52,628 bases of DNA from a virus: IMG/VR virus record IMGVR_UViG_3300028388_005745, positions 1 through 52,628 of that record, one strand, 5' to 3'. Made by a program: the position numbers and the translations under genes. This document shows positions 8,796 to 17,366 of the stretch, piece after piece (position 1 is the first letter of the stretch; each line of letters starts with the position of its first letter). Below the pieces are notes generated by a model. That model was not told the origin of the DNA, did not search any database, and saw only the letters and a program-made list of their open reading frames with translations.

Positions 8796-10331
8796 ATGCC
8801 AACTATCACCAAAATCCTCCGAACCAAACCAGGCGTTCAACGCGATGGGACTTCTTATAGTACTGAACATTATATTGATGCTCAACATTGTAGGTTTTAT
8901 CTTGGAAAACCCCGAAAAATGGGCGGATATCGGCTGATTTATCCGGGGACAGATATAAGAATTCGCACCATATTTCCAGTCGCCCAAACCAATAATCTTA
9001 CCCATATTTACATGGGCCGATACAACCGTTTGTCCTATGTTCCTTTCACGTCGCAATTAAACACAGGTGTGGAAGTTGAGCGCACCCCCGATAATTTGCC
9101 TTCAAATGCAAACAATGTGTGGTCTATTGCCCAGCTTACCACAGGGGTAGCAGGCACTCCCCAGGTAACCGCGGATCTCACGTCGAATATTATTGCCGCC
9201 GCCATCCCTAACTTAAATGATATTACATCCACTGAAACGGGAAATGTCTATATTGGTGAAGCGGAATCCACGGCACCCCTCACCAAATTGAATTATGGTG
9301 ATGAGATTTTACCCTCAGGCGGCATTACGGTTGTACCCCCTTTCTTGTTTTTGTATGGAAACGATGGAAAGGTAAGCAGGTCCCAAGCCAGTCGTCCTGA
9401 TATTATTGAAAGCACCCAGGCCATAGCGAACACAAAAGTTGTATATGGGGCTCCCACTGGAGCAGGGGGCACGGTTCCATCAGTACTATTCTGGTCATTA
9501 AACAGTTTAATTCGGGGTGTATTTGACCCTGCAGAGGGAGAATTTTCATACGCGACCCTAGCCTCACAAATTTCGATTTTATCATCAAATTGCGTAGTTC
9601 AATATGGGCAAGTTTATTTCTGGATAGGGCTGGATCAATTCTATGTGTATAATGGCGTCGTAAAACCCCTCAAGAATGATCAAAATCTGGATGATTTTTT
9701 CAACAATATCAACATGACCCACCGCAATAAAGTATGGGGTTATGTCAATCGAAAATATCAAGAGATCTGGTGGTTTTATCCCCGTGGTGATGCAACTGAA
9801 TGCACCCATGCAGTCATTTATAATATGGAACTTAATGTGTGGTATGATACGGCTTTGGGCAGATGTGCGGGTGCCCCTGTTCAGGAAACGCCCTACCCTA
9901 TTTTAAGTGATTCGCAGTTTGAATATTCGGAAGCCAACATCGGGAAATATGGGCTTTGGCTTCACGAATTTGAGTTCGATAAACAATCTTATGGGGGCCG
10001 CTATGCGATCCCTAGTTACTATGTTCATAACATTTTTTCCTTAAGTGATGAGAATCCTCAGATGAATGTGCAGTTTCGCACGCGCAAAATCGAACCAGAT
10101 TTCCAACAAGTTGGGAATATCACTATTGAAGTGATTAATCGAGGCTATCCGCAGTCTATCCCTGTTGTATCCGAACGACATGTGTCTACTCCTACCACCG
10201 AGAGAATTGAAACAGGCGTCATGGGCAGATATGTAACTTTTCGGGTAGAAAGCAACGAGGTATTCGGGTTTTACCAAATGGGTCAAATCAAGGTTGATTT
10301 TGATCTCGGTGATGTACGACCCGGATCATGA
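8796..10331 (+). CDS. nozzle / packaged-DNA stabilisation protein
   Basis: 511 residues. The N-terminus (TKPGVQRDGTSYS, DAQHCRFYLGKPRKMGGYRL) is the signature of short-tail nozzle proteins (P22 gp10-like, SU10 nozzle): a beta-propeller that closes the tail and retains DNA. Propeller-like strands follow (VLFWSLNSLIRGV, VQYGQVYFWIGLDQFYVY, NRKYQEIWWFYPRGD), and the length fits the family. It starts right after the fibre gene and overlaps the next gene by ATGA. Confidence 0.7.
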   Translation: MPTITKILRTKPGVQRDGTSYSTEHYIDAQHCRFYLGKPRKMGGYRLIYPGTDIRIRTIFPVAQTNNLTHIYMGRYNRLSYVPFTSQLNTGVEVERTPDNLPSNANNVWSIAQLTTGVAGTPQVTADLTSNIIAAAIPNLNDITSTETGNVYIGEAESTAPLTKLNYGDEILPSGGITVVPPFLFLYGNDGKVSRSQASRPDIIESTQAIANTKVVYGAPTGAGGTVPSVLFWSLNSLIRGVFDPAEGEFSYATLASQISILSSNCVVQYGQVYFWIGLDQFYVYNGVVKPLKNDQNLDDFFNNINMTHRNKVWGYVNRKYQEIWWFYPRGDATECTHAVIYNMELNVWYDTALGRCAGAPVQETPYPILSDSQFEYSEANIGKYGLWLHEFEFDKQSYGGRYAIPSYYVHNIFSLSDENPQMNVQFRTRKIEPDFQQVGNITIEVINRGYPQSIPVVSERHVSTPTTERIETGVMGRYVTFRVESNEVFGFYQMGQIKVDFDLGDVRPGS

Positions 10332-10570
10332 GTATTATCCCTTCACCTGAACGTTTGTCATTTGAAGAGTGGTCTAATGCACTTAAAGAAGCGCTTCCTG
10401 AACTTAATATTTCCCGGGCCCCTAAGGTAGAGAAATGGCGTGAATGGGCAGCCTCACTCCTTAAAATAGATGCCCTTTCCAATATGCCCATCCCAAGACT
10501 GGCGTATTACCCCAAGACGGAAGACTGGAAAACATGGGCAGAAGAGTTTATTTATTTATTTAATAATTAA
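10328..10570 (+). CDS. small helical virion-module protein
   Basis: 80 residues, acidic/aromatic and helical, with two similar Trp-centred segments (LSFEEWSNALKEALPEL; KTEDWKTWAEEFIYLF). It overlaps the nozzle gene by 4 nt (ATGA), so it is translationally coupled to it. No known family; it is possibly a tail-assembly factor or needle-related small protein. The dispersed repeat (copy B) begins at its stop codon. Confidence 0.55.
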   Translation: MSIIPSPERLSFEEWSNALKEALPELNISRAPKVEKWREWAASLLKIDALSNMPIPRLAYYPKTEDWKTWAEEFIYLFNN

Positions 10571-10587
10571 CAATTAATGAAATAATG
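10567..10587 (+). repeat. dispersed intergenic repeat, copy B
   Basis: Same core as copy A (TTAACAATTAATGAAATA), extended by ATG. As with copy A, it begins at the stop codon of the preceding gene and lies in a 93-bp AT-rich gap before a large virion gene. Copy C on the opposite strand (45976-45999) shares the extension. Confidence 0.75.
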
Positions 10588-10634
10588 GTTAAGTATAATT
10601 TAATTGAATAAAAAGCTTATAACCCTTACTATAA

Positions 10635-10652
10635 AATAGTTTATTTTAGGGA
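10635..10652 (+). promoter_or_regulatory. conserved leader / ribosome-binding element, copy 1
   Basis: AATAGTTTATTTTAGGGA occurs here and identically at 49762-49779, in both cases ending in the Shine-Dalgarno sequence of an abundant-type virion gene. Related versions (ATTTTAGGGA or TATTAGGGAG) precede the portal and the 46030 gene. It may be a translation-enhancing leader. Confidence 0.5.
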
Positions 10653-10663
10653 AGTAGGCTACG

Positions 10664-11884
10664 ATGGATTTTCAAGACGCTCCGGTGTTTCAACCGGAGG
10701 GACAGTATGCTGGTGGTGGGCATGTAAAAAAAGCACCCAAATCTGATTTTGTCTTGGCTCACATGAGCCCCCAGGAACTCCGCGAACTTGAAGAGATTCA
10801 AGGTGGTGAGCAATATGGTAAATATGGCTTAAAACATCTCGGCGGTGTGGGTGAATTGGTTAACAATCCTCACATGCTTCAAGCGGGTGTGGAGGGGCAC
10901 TATGCCCATGGTGGTGAAGTGGCTGAAGACCTCCAACGTATGCGTCAAGATGGGCGCTACGGAGATACCCGCTTAGCACTTGTGCCGCGTAAACTTTCTA
11001 AGATTTTTAATAAGTTATTAGGCGGTGTTTCCAGGAATCCGCGGGATGGACACCCTGAGTATTTCGGCTTAGGTGGATTTATCAAAGGACTGGCCAAAAA
11101 AGTAATGCCCTCAGGTGGTATTGGAAATATGGTTCGTCGTGGTTTTAACGCCATGACAGGTGGTCAAAACGCTCGTCAATTCATGGGGCAAATGGGACGT
11201 TCTGCACTGCAAGGTGTAGGTCAAATGGCACAAAACATGGGCCAAGGTCAAAACATGGGCCAAGCTGCCCGTGCTGGATTTACCCATGGCATGGCAAACA
11301 TGGATAACCCCATGGGGCGCACCATGAATGCGGTGGGTCAATCTATGATGGGTGGTCAAGGTGTGGGTAACTCCATGATGCGCGGTGTAGCGGCTGGATC
11401 ACAAGGTTTTAATAACCCGATGGCCCGTGCGGCCCAAGGGTTTGCTAATTCCCATCTTCAAGGCCAAGGTATGGGCAATTCCATGATGCAAGGAATAAGC
11501 CAAGGTTCTCAAGGCATGGATAATCCGATGGCCCGTGCGGCCCGTGGTTTTGCTGATTCTCGTTTAGAGGGTCAAGGCTATGGTCAATCTTTGATGGGCG
11601 GTGCGCAAGAAGGTCTTCGTGATATTAATAATGATTATGCGCAAGGTGCGCGTGAGGGAATAAATTCATTCCGTCGGGGTGATAGCTTAGATCGTGCGGG
11701 CGCCAGAGGGCTGGCGCGTGGTCTTGAAGGTATGAGGACACCGGCTGGCAACATCGGGCGTGCTATGGCAACGGGGTACGGAAATACAGGTAGTCTAGGG
11801 CATACAGCTATGCGTGGTGTGGAACAAGGCACTGATGAGCTTGAGCAATACATGAATCGGGCGTATCCGACACCGACCCCTTAA
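10664..11884 (+). CDS. Gly/Met-rich internal virion protein
   Basis: 406 residues. The N-terminal 140 residues resemble the N-terminus of the next gene (LGELxxNP, an LVP/LMP-x-L block, then RNPxxG-x-P-x-(Y)F and an amphipathic FIKGLAKKV/FFKKAARV helix). Residues 170-320 contain an imperfect repeat of about 38 residues (GQGMGNSMM.G...GSQG..NPMARAA.GFA). Two GG-x-(H/E)-V motifs sit near residues 18 and 84. Gly/Ala/Met richness and location suggest an ejected or core protein, like P22 gp7/gp16/gp20 in role only. Confidence 0.55.
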   Translation: MDFQDAPVFQPEGQYAGGGHVKKAPKSDFVLAHMSPQELRELEEIQGGEQYGKYGLKHLGGVGELVNNPHMLQAGVEGHYAHGGEVAEDLQRMRQDGRYGDTRLALVPRKLSKIFNKLLGGVSRNPRDGHPEYFGLGGFIKGLAKKVMPSGGIGNMVRRGFNAMTGGQNARQFMGQMGRSALQGVGQMAQNMGQGQNMGQAARAGFTHGMANMDNPMGRTMNAVGQSMMGGQGVGNSMMRGVAAGSQGFNNPMARAAQGFANSHLQGQGMGNSMMQGISQGSQGMDNPMARAARGFADSRLEGQGYGQSLMGGAQEGLRDINNDYAQGAREGINSFRRGDSLDRAGARGLARGLEGMRTPAGNIGRAMATGYGNTGSLGHTAMRGVEQGTDELEQYMNRAYPTPTP

Positions 11885-11899
11885 TTAAGGAGGTTGATT

Positions 11900-13993
11900 A
11901 TGGCTGAAAATTCCAAACTCGTTCTTGTCCATGTGAAAGAATGGGAATCCAAAATGATGGATGAAATGCAAGGGGAGACTATCTTTGATGATAGTACCGG
12001 CTTACGATCTTATGCTCAACTTGGGGAACTCATTGAAAACCCTCTTTATCGTGAGATTATAGACAAAACCTTTGCGGCCACGGAAAATCCTGATAATCCA
12101 CAAGCCCAAAATATCTTAGGTTTTCTTAATTCGATGCCTGATGAGCATGACAGGAAATTCCAAGAAGAACCTGCGCATGACGAACCCATTGTCAAAGATC
12201 TGGAAAAAGAAGGAAAGCCTGATAATGATCTAGTTCTGATGCCCCTAAATCTTGTTCATTATTTGGAAAAACGATTAGGTAAGCATCGTAATCCCGTAAC
12301 TGGACTTCCTCAGTTTTTCCGGTGGAAAAAAGTTGGAAGATTTTTCAAGAAAGCGGCGCGGGTTGCCTTGGCGGTGGCAGGGCATGTCGTTGGAGGCCCC
12401 ATTGGCGCGGCGGCCGGTGCGTCCCTTGGTAATGCCATGTTTGCGAAACACAAGAAAACGTGGTGGAAAGATGGTCTAAAGGCCTTTGGAATAAGCATGG
12501 GGGCGAATGCCTTAGGTAATGTGACAGGCATGGGGAATTATGGCCTGACGAATGGTATGCCTTTATCAAGCATGCCTGGTGCTATGTCGCAATTTGCCAG
12601 TGCGCCTTGGGAAACCCTGAGTAGTATGCCTGGAGCCGTTGGCAATATGTTTGGCATGGGTCCTGTGACCACGATTACCGGTGGTATTAACAGTGGTGCC
12701 GCTGGAGCTGGTGCCGGGGGTGCAGGAGCAGCTGGCGCAGGTGCCGGTGCGGCTTCAAAGGGAATGCTTGAATCCATGGGCGGATGGTCTGGACTTGGAA
12801 AAACCATGGCCTTGGCGAGTATTCCTATGTATATGCGTGGCAGTGCGCATAATAAAAAGAAAATGAAGCGTGCACGCGAAGAGCAAGAGCGCAAGATGGC
12901 TTTAGCTACTGAAAATATGAATCAAATGTATGATGATTCGGGTATGAATCAGGGATTAGATTTTGATCCGCAAAAGCCTTTAAACCATCCGCAAGTTAAT
13001 CCCAATATTGATTGGAATGATCCGAATTTCTATGAGGGAGGCCGTGAACCCCAGTACTTTGGGTATAAAAAGGGCGGAAGCACCAATGAGTACTTTGATG
13101 GTGAAAAGACTGATTACGACAAACTCGCGCGCGAATACATTAATAAACTGATGTCAAAAAAGGGTGGTGTCGGGCTTGGAATGAGACTGATTTATAAGGG
13201 CCACCCGGATAAATTGCAAAATCTACATAGCAGGTTACTAAATGACTTTAAAAAAAGCCATGAATCGGGTCAAATGTGGAAAGATATCCCCACTTCTTCA
13301 CAGCAGCAAGAATTCAAGGGTTATTACTCAGGACTAGGGGAGCCTCGCCAACTTGAGCCCCATGAGTATCAAGACTTGCGGCAAAACTTAGCTGGCGCGG
13401 CTGGTCAAAGAGCTATGGAGAATCCCGCTTATCAACCTAAGTTGCAGCGTTTTATGGATATGTACAACAATCCTCCAGCACCCTATGAAGGTGAAGAGGA
13501 AGAGTCATTTGAGCCCTATGAGTTTAGTGTAAGGGATACCGCCCGCTTTAAGCGCGGTGGGCATGTCAAGCCACGTGTTCGGCATATTCCCCCGAGTCCT
13601 AATCCGGGGTTTATCCATGGAGATGAAAAAGGCCAAGCTGACAATGTGTATACCGAGGTCCCTCAAGGTACGTATATCATTGATGCGACCACGGTTTCTG
13701 ATGCAGGTGATGGTAATACCGAAGCCGGTGTAAAATCATGGCGTGATTTTTTCAGTCCTTTCAATCAAGGTGGACAAGTTAATAGTCGCCTTCCTATGGT
13801 TAAAGTCGCATTAAGTGCTGGAGAATATCCGGTGTTTCCTAATATCGTCGCTAACTTAGGGGATGGTTATATCAATAAGGGATCAAAGATTCTTGATGAT
13901 ATGATTGAGCGTATTCGTAAATATAAGGCTTCGAAGGGGGATGAGCTTCCGCCCCCTATTAAGCCCTTACAAACGTACTTAAGGGGAGTGTAA
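11900..13993 (+). CDS. large internal/ejection-type virion protein
   Basis: ATG 11900 is chosen (MAENSKLVLVHV) because a perfect AAGGAGG lies 6 nt upstream; a TTG two codons earlier overlaps that site. About 697 residues. A basic amphipathic region and a long Ala/Gly hydrophobic stretch (about 140-290: KKVGRFFKKAARVALAVAG, GGPIGAAAGASLGNAMF) look membrane-active, as in ejection proteins that cross the envelope. GG-x-V/T motifs recur (KKGGST, KRGGHV, NQGGQV). The C-terminal domain (residues about 560-690) is more globular. Confidence 0.55.
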   Translation: MAENSKLVLVHVKEWESKMMDEMQGETIFDDSTGLRSYAQLGELIENPLYREIIDKTFAATENPDNPQAQNILGFLNSMPDEHDRKFQEEPAHDEPIVKDLEKEGKPDNDLVLMPLNLVHYLEKRLGKHRNPVTGLPQFFRWKKVGRFFKKAARVALAVAGHVVGGPIGAAAGASLGNAMFAKHKKTWWKDGLKAFGISMGANALGNVTGMGNYGLTNGMPLSSMPGAMSQFASAPWETLSSMPGAVGNMFGMGPVTTITGGINSGAAGAGAGGAGAAGAGAGAASKGMLESMGGWSGLGKTMALASIPMYMRGSAHNKKKMKRAREEQERKMALATENMNQMYDDSGMNQGLDFDPQKPLNHPQVNPNIDWNDPNFYEGGREPQYFGYKKGGSTNEYFDGEKTDYDKLAREYINKLMSKKGGVGLGMRLIYKGHPDKLQNLHSRLLNDFKKSHESGQMWKDIPTSSQQQEFKGYYSGLGEPRQLEPHEYQDLRQNLAGAAGQRAMENPAYQPKLQRFMDMYNNPPAPYEGEEEESFEPYEFSVRDTARFKRGGHVKPRVRHIPPSPNPGFIHGDEKGQADNVYTEVPQGTYIIDATTVSDAGDGNTEAGVKSWRDFFSPFNQGGQVNSRLPMVKVALSAGEYPVFPNIVANLGDGYINKGSKILDDMIERIRKYKASKGDELPPPIKPLQTYLRGV

Positions 13994-16900
13994 ATGCCTA
14001 ATCCGTATAAAACCCTGCTTGATGCTTTAAAGGCCGGCATACCTACTACCCCTCAGGGATGGATGGGCGCGGTTCCATATGGTGATACTCACTCCTACAC
14101 CATCCTACGTGCAAGAGAAAATGTAGCGCAGGCCCTAGAAGGTAATCCAGAATTCCAAAAATTAATAAGGGCGCCGGATCCCGAAGAGGAGGCCGCTAAA
14201 AGACGCGGGGCGGCCCTGGCTGAAAAAGCAAAGGCTGATGCAGAGATACGCCAAGCTATCGCGGCTGCCAAACGCAAAGCTGAATTTTCTTATAATCCGG
14301 TGTTCGATTCTTTAATGAGTATGCCAGCTGTTAAACGAGGTCGTTTGAATACGTTGCTTCAAGAACTTCGGCCTGCGTTGGAAGAAAATCCGGAGGCCCT
14401 GCGCGGAAATCGTGTTCGCCGCAAATATAATGAGGCCATGAAAATCATGGAGGATTTTGATGTACCCCCCTCCATTCTGCGCACAGGCATGCCGAATCCC
14501 GAAGATGTAAAAACTTATGCCACGGCAAAGAATGACGCATTGGGCCTCGGAACCACAGCGGCAGCTGCGGGAGCACCGGCCCCCGAAAGAATACCAGAAG
14601 ATTGGGAAAGTGTGCACACATTCCGTACCCGTGGCAGTCGCGGATCGCGTCGCAGTGATGCGTCCCGTCGTAGTGGCGCCGGATCTCGTCGTGTTCGTTT
14701 CGAAGAATCCCCTGAAGCGGCCGCTGCGGAGGCCCCGCCCCCCGAAGATTATCCTGAAGAGGGCGCACCAGCTGCGGCCGTAGGTGGTATTGGAGATCCC
14801 TCAGGAATGGCAGCGGGAGCGGCCGGCGGTGATGCCCCTGAAACCACGCTTGCTGATGAATTTGCCCGTCTTGGTTTACCTTTACCCGAAGGAGTGGATC
14901 CGGAGCTTGCGGCTTCACCTTATAGGCCTGCGCCTCGCGGTGCGCCCCCTGAAGGAGATGAAGAAACTTTATTATCAGAGGAGGGTGGAATGCCTGGAGT
15001 TATGCGCGGTCCTGTTGTACCCCCCGAAGGTTATGGAACTGATGATGAAAGTTTAGGCGCGGTGGGTGATCGCGTTCGTCGGCAAATGGGTCAATCCCGT
15101 GCCCTAAGTCTGGAATTACCCCCTTCTCAAAAGACGGATTTTGAACGTCTTAAGCGGATGGCTGGAGAAAAGGGAATTACCCCTGAAATGATTCAGGGCT
15201 TAAGCATTCCAAGTCCGACCCAGCGTACTTTGGTTCAAGAAATCAAGCGTATGAGTAAGTATTTGAACATCTCACCTCAAGTGTTTTCAAATGCGTATAC
15301 GGATATGTCGGTCAAACCCATTACCGAAGAAGAGTTCACTAAGCGCGGCCGTACAGCCCAAGGCCTCCCGCAGTCCCTTATGGGAAGACGTCGCGAGCCT
15401 GCAAAGCCTCAATTTAAAAATGTAAGAGCCCATTCGGGCACATTGACAGCCGGAGATTTCAAGGATCAGCCAAAGTATATTTCAGAAGCGGGAAAATATC
15501 TGATTGAGCGCGGGCTTGAGGAAAGTCAAGACCCTTATATTCCCTATCCCGGTGAGAAAATTGCGCCCTTAAGTGATGAGCAATTAATCGCAGGTGATCT
15601 GATCAAGCGCCAAGCTACGAAACCGCAGCATCAACAACAAATGGATGAAGCCCGTGGGACGGCGCATGATTTAAGCAACTTTGATTCTCTTCAAGAACTT
15701 GAGCCTGATATTGAGCGCGCGAGTCGTCCTGCGCCACAAGGCGTTGAAGACTACATGAATCCTTATCAAGAGCATGCCATAGATCGCATGTACTCAAGGG
15801 GTTATGAGAACTTCAAGAACCGTGTCTTAGAACCCTTAGAAAATCGTTTAATCGCCAAGGGCATGCATTATGGGACCCACCGCCCTAAAATGATGGGGAA
15901 GGCATTGGATGAATTTGGTGAGCATTTAGCTGATAAAGAGGCGCAGATGCGTCAAATGGGTTTTGATCGGGCGGTGCAAAGTTCCCAAGCTGATCTCGGT
16001 CGTCGTATGCAAGGGGCTTCATTAAAGGGAACAACCCGCGCAAGGAACGTTCAACAACGCTTGGATGCATCTAAACAAATGCAACAAGGCATTTTATCTG
16101 AACAAGAGCAGAAAATGCGCGAAGCGGACTTGTTACGGATGATGGGGACGGAAAAATACAACATTGCGCAGGCTGAAAGAAACTCTAAGCTTACGGATTG
16201 GGAAGCGCAAAAAAACCATCGTCGGTCACAAACCGCTATGTTGGCTGATCTTGTTCGCGGTATTCCTGCCAACACCGCCCGATTCCAAGTATCTAACCAA
16301 GTTCCTATGCAACAAGTGGTTCCAAGTGGATTACAACAAGGGGCCGGCATGATGCAAGGTGTGGGAAGTATGTTAGCTGGAGGCCGAATGGCAGAAGGGG
16401 GTTCTGTACAACCCTTAAGTAGTCAAGAACTTGCTCAGCAACATCAGCAAGCAATGGAAAACATGGCTGGCAAAGTTGAAGCCTCAAAGGGCTCACCTTT
16501 TTGGGATTTCATGGCCCAAATGGGCTTTAATATGGCTGGAAACCCTAATCCCAATACCATGATGGCGTTGGGTCAATCCGCTAAAGAAGCGTATCCAGCT
16601 TTTCGTCAAACCCGTCAGGCGAATTCAGAAGCGGATATCCAAGCTGCAAACATTCGACGCAAGTTACTCGAAAGCCAAATGACTTTCCTCAAGAGTGATC
16701 GCGATGAAGGGCGCAAGGATAAGAAGTTAGGGATGGATGAAAAATTAGTCGAGGCGAAGTTAGCTGCATTAAATGCGAAAGGGGAAGCCCCTTCACCTAT
16801 GGAACTCGCTCAGCTTAAGGCAGAAGGTAAGCACAATGTTTCTTCTTATGATAAGCAAGCCGCGGCTTATGACACAAATCAACAAAAACTGAAAATCCTT

Positions 16901-17362
16901 GAGCAAATGAAAAAGCTCAATCAACATAACGTAACTGGTATATGGGAAGGATGGACCGGCGGGAAATGGAGTAAGAGCCGAGCCGGGAGTGAAATGTTTA
17001 ATAAGTATGCCAACGAATTGGCGAACCTTAAGGCCCGAGAATTAGGCGGCCGGGGCGGATCTAAGGTAATTGATCAAATGCGTCAATCAGGGCCTAACTT
17101 AGGTTTATCGGCGCAGGCGAATGCGCAAATCATTGATGCCATGATTAAAGAAACCAAAAATCAACTCAATAAAACGGGTAGGAACTTAACCGGAAGTGAT
17201 TATGCGTTTCAAAAATTCATGAGAGAAAACCCCGAGGAAGCGCGCGCTATGATACGGGAAAAAATTCGTCAAAAAACCAAAGCAACAAAGAGTCCTGAAA
17301 TGAAAGCGGTGCAAAATCCTGATATAGATGGATCTCAGGTCCCGCAAATAAACATAGGATAA
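13994..17362 (+). CDS. very large internal virion protein with RS-rich segment
   Basis: 1122 residues. Residues about 205-235 are rich in Arg-Ser dipeptides (RGSRGSRRSDASRRSGAGSRR) and are followed by about 120 Pro/Glu/Ala-rich residues, probably disordered. The C-terminal half is helical and Gln/Met-rich with a GG-x-V motif (MAEGGSVQPL) near residue 800. It is directly preceded by the 11900 gene stop with AAGGGGAGTG as ribosome site. Size, composition and position suggest a core or ejection protein. No enzyme motif was found. Confidence 0.55.
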   Translation: MPNPYKTLLDALKAGIPTTPQGWMGAVPYGDTHSYTILRARENVAQALEGNPEFQKLIRAPDPEEEAAKRRGAALAEKAKADAEIRQAIAAAKRKAEFSYNPVFDSLMSMPAVKRGRLNTLLQELRPALEENPEALRGNRVRRKYNEAMKIMEDFDVPPSILRTGMPNPEDVKTYATAKNDALGLGTTAAAAGAPAPERIPEDWESVHTFRTRGSRGSRRSDASRRSGAGSRRVRFEESPEAAAAEAPPPEDYPEEGAPAAAVGGIGDPSGMAAGAAGGDAPETTLADEFARLGLPLPEGVDPELAASPYRPAPRGAPPEGDEETLLSEEGGMPGVMRGPVVPPEGYGTDDESLGAVGDRVRRQMGQSRALSLELPPSQKTDFERLKRMAGEKGITPEMIQGLSIPSPTQRTLVQEIKRMSKYLNISPQVFSNAYTDMSVKPITEEEFTKRGRTAQGLPQSLMGRRREPAKPQFKNVRAHSGTLTAGDFKDQPKYISEAGKYLIERGLEESQDPYIPYPGEKIAPLSDEQLIAGDLIKRQATKPQHQQQMDEARGTAHDLSNFDSLQELEPDIERASRPAPQGVEDYMNPYQEHAIDRMYSRGYENFKNRVLEPLENRLIAKGMHYGTHRPKMMGKALDEFGEHLADKEAQMRQMGFDRAVQSSQADLGRRMQGASLKGTTRARNVQQRLDASKQMQQGILSEQEQKMREADLLRMMGTEKYNIAQAERNSKLTDWEAQKNHRRSQTAMLADLVRGIPANTARFQVSNQVPMQQVVPSGLQQGAGMMQGVGSMLAGGRMAEGGSVQPLSSQELAQQHQQAMENMAGKVEASKGSPFWDFMAQMGFNMAGNPNPNTMMALGQSAKEAYPAFRQTRQANSEADIQAANIRRKLLESQMTFLKSDRDEGRKDKKLGMDEKLVEAKLAALNAKGEAPSPMELAQLKAEGKHNVSSYDKQAAAYDTNQQKLKILEQMKKLNQHNVTGIWEGWTGGKWSKSRAGSEMFNKYANELANLKARELGGRGGSKVIDQMRQSGPNLGLSAQANAQIIDAMIKETKNQLNKTGRNLTGSDYAFQKFMRENPEEARAMIREKIRQKTKATKSPEMKAVQNPDIDGSQVPQINIG

Positions 17363-17366
17363 GAAA

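Noticed and set aside
12538-12894. Antisense Pro/Ala-rich protein opposite the 11900 gene
   Set aside because: It is the complement of a Gly/Ala-rich coding stretch, has no ribosome site and no family pattern; a shadow frame.
14445-14918. Antisense 157-residue frame opposite the 13994 gene
   Set aside because: Lies wholly inside a strong coding region with low-complexity complement; no start signal.
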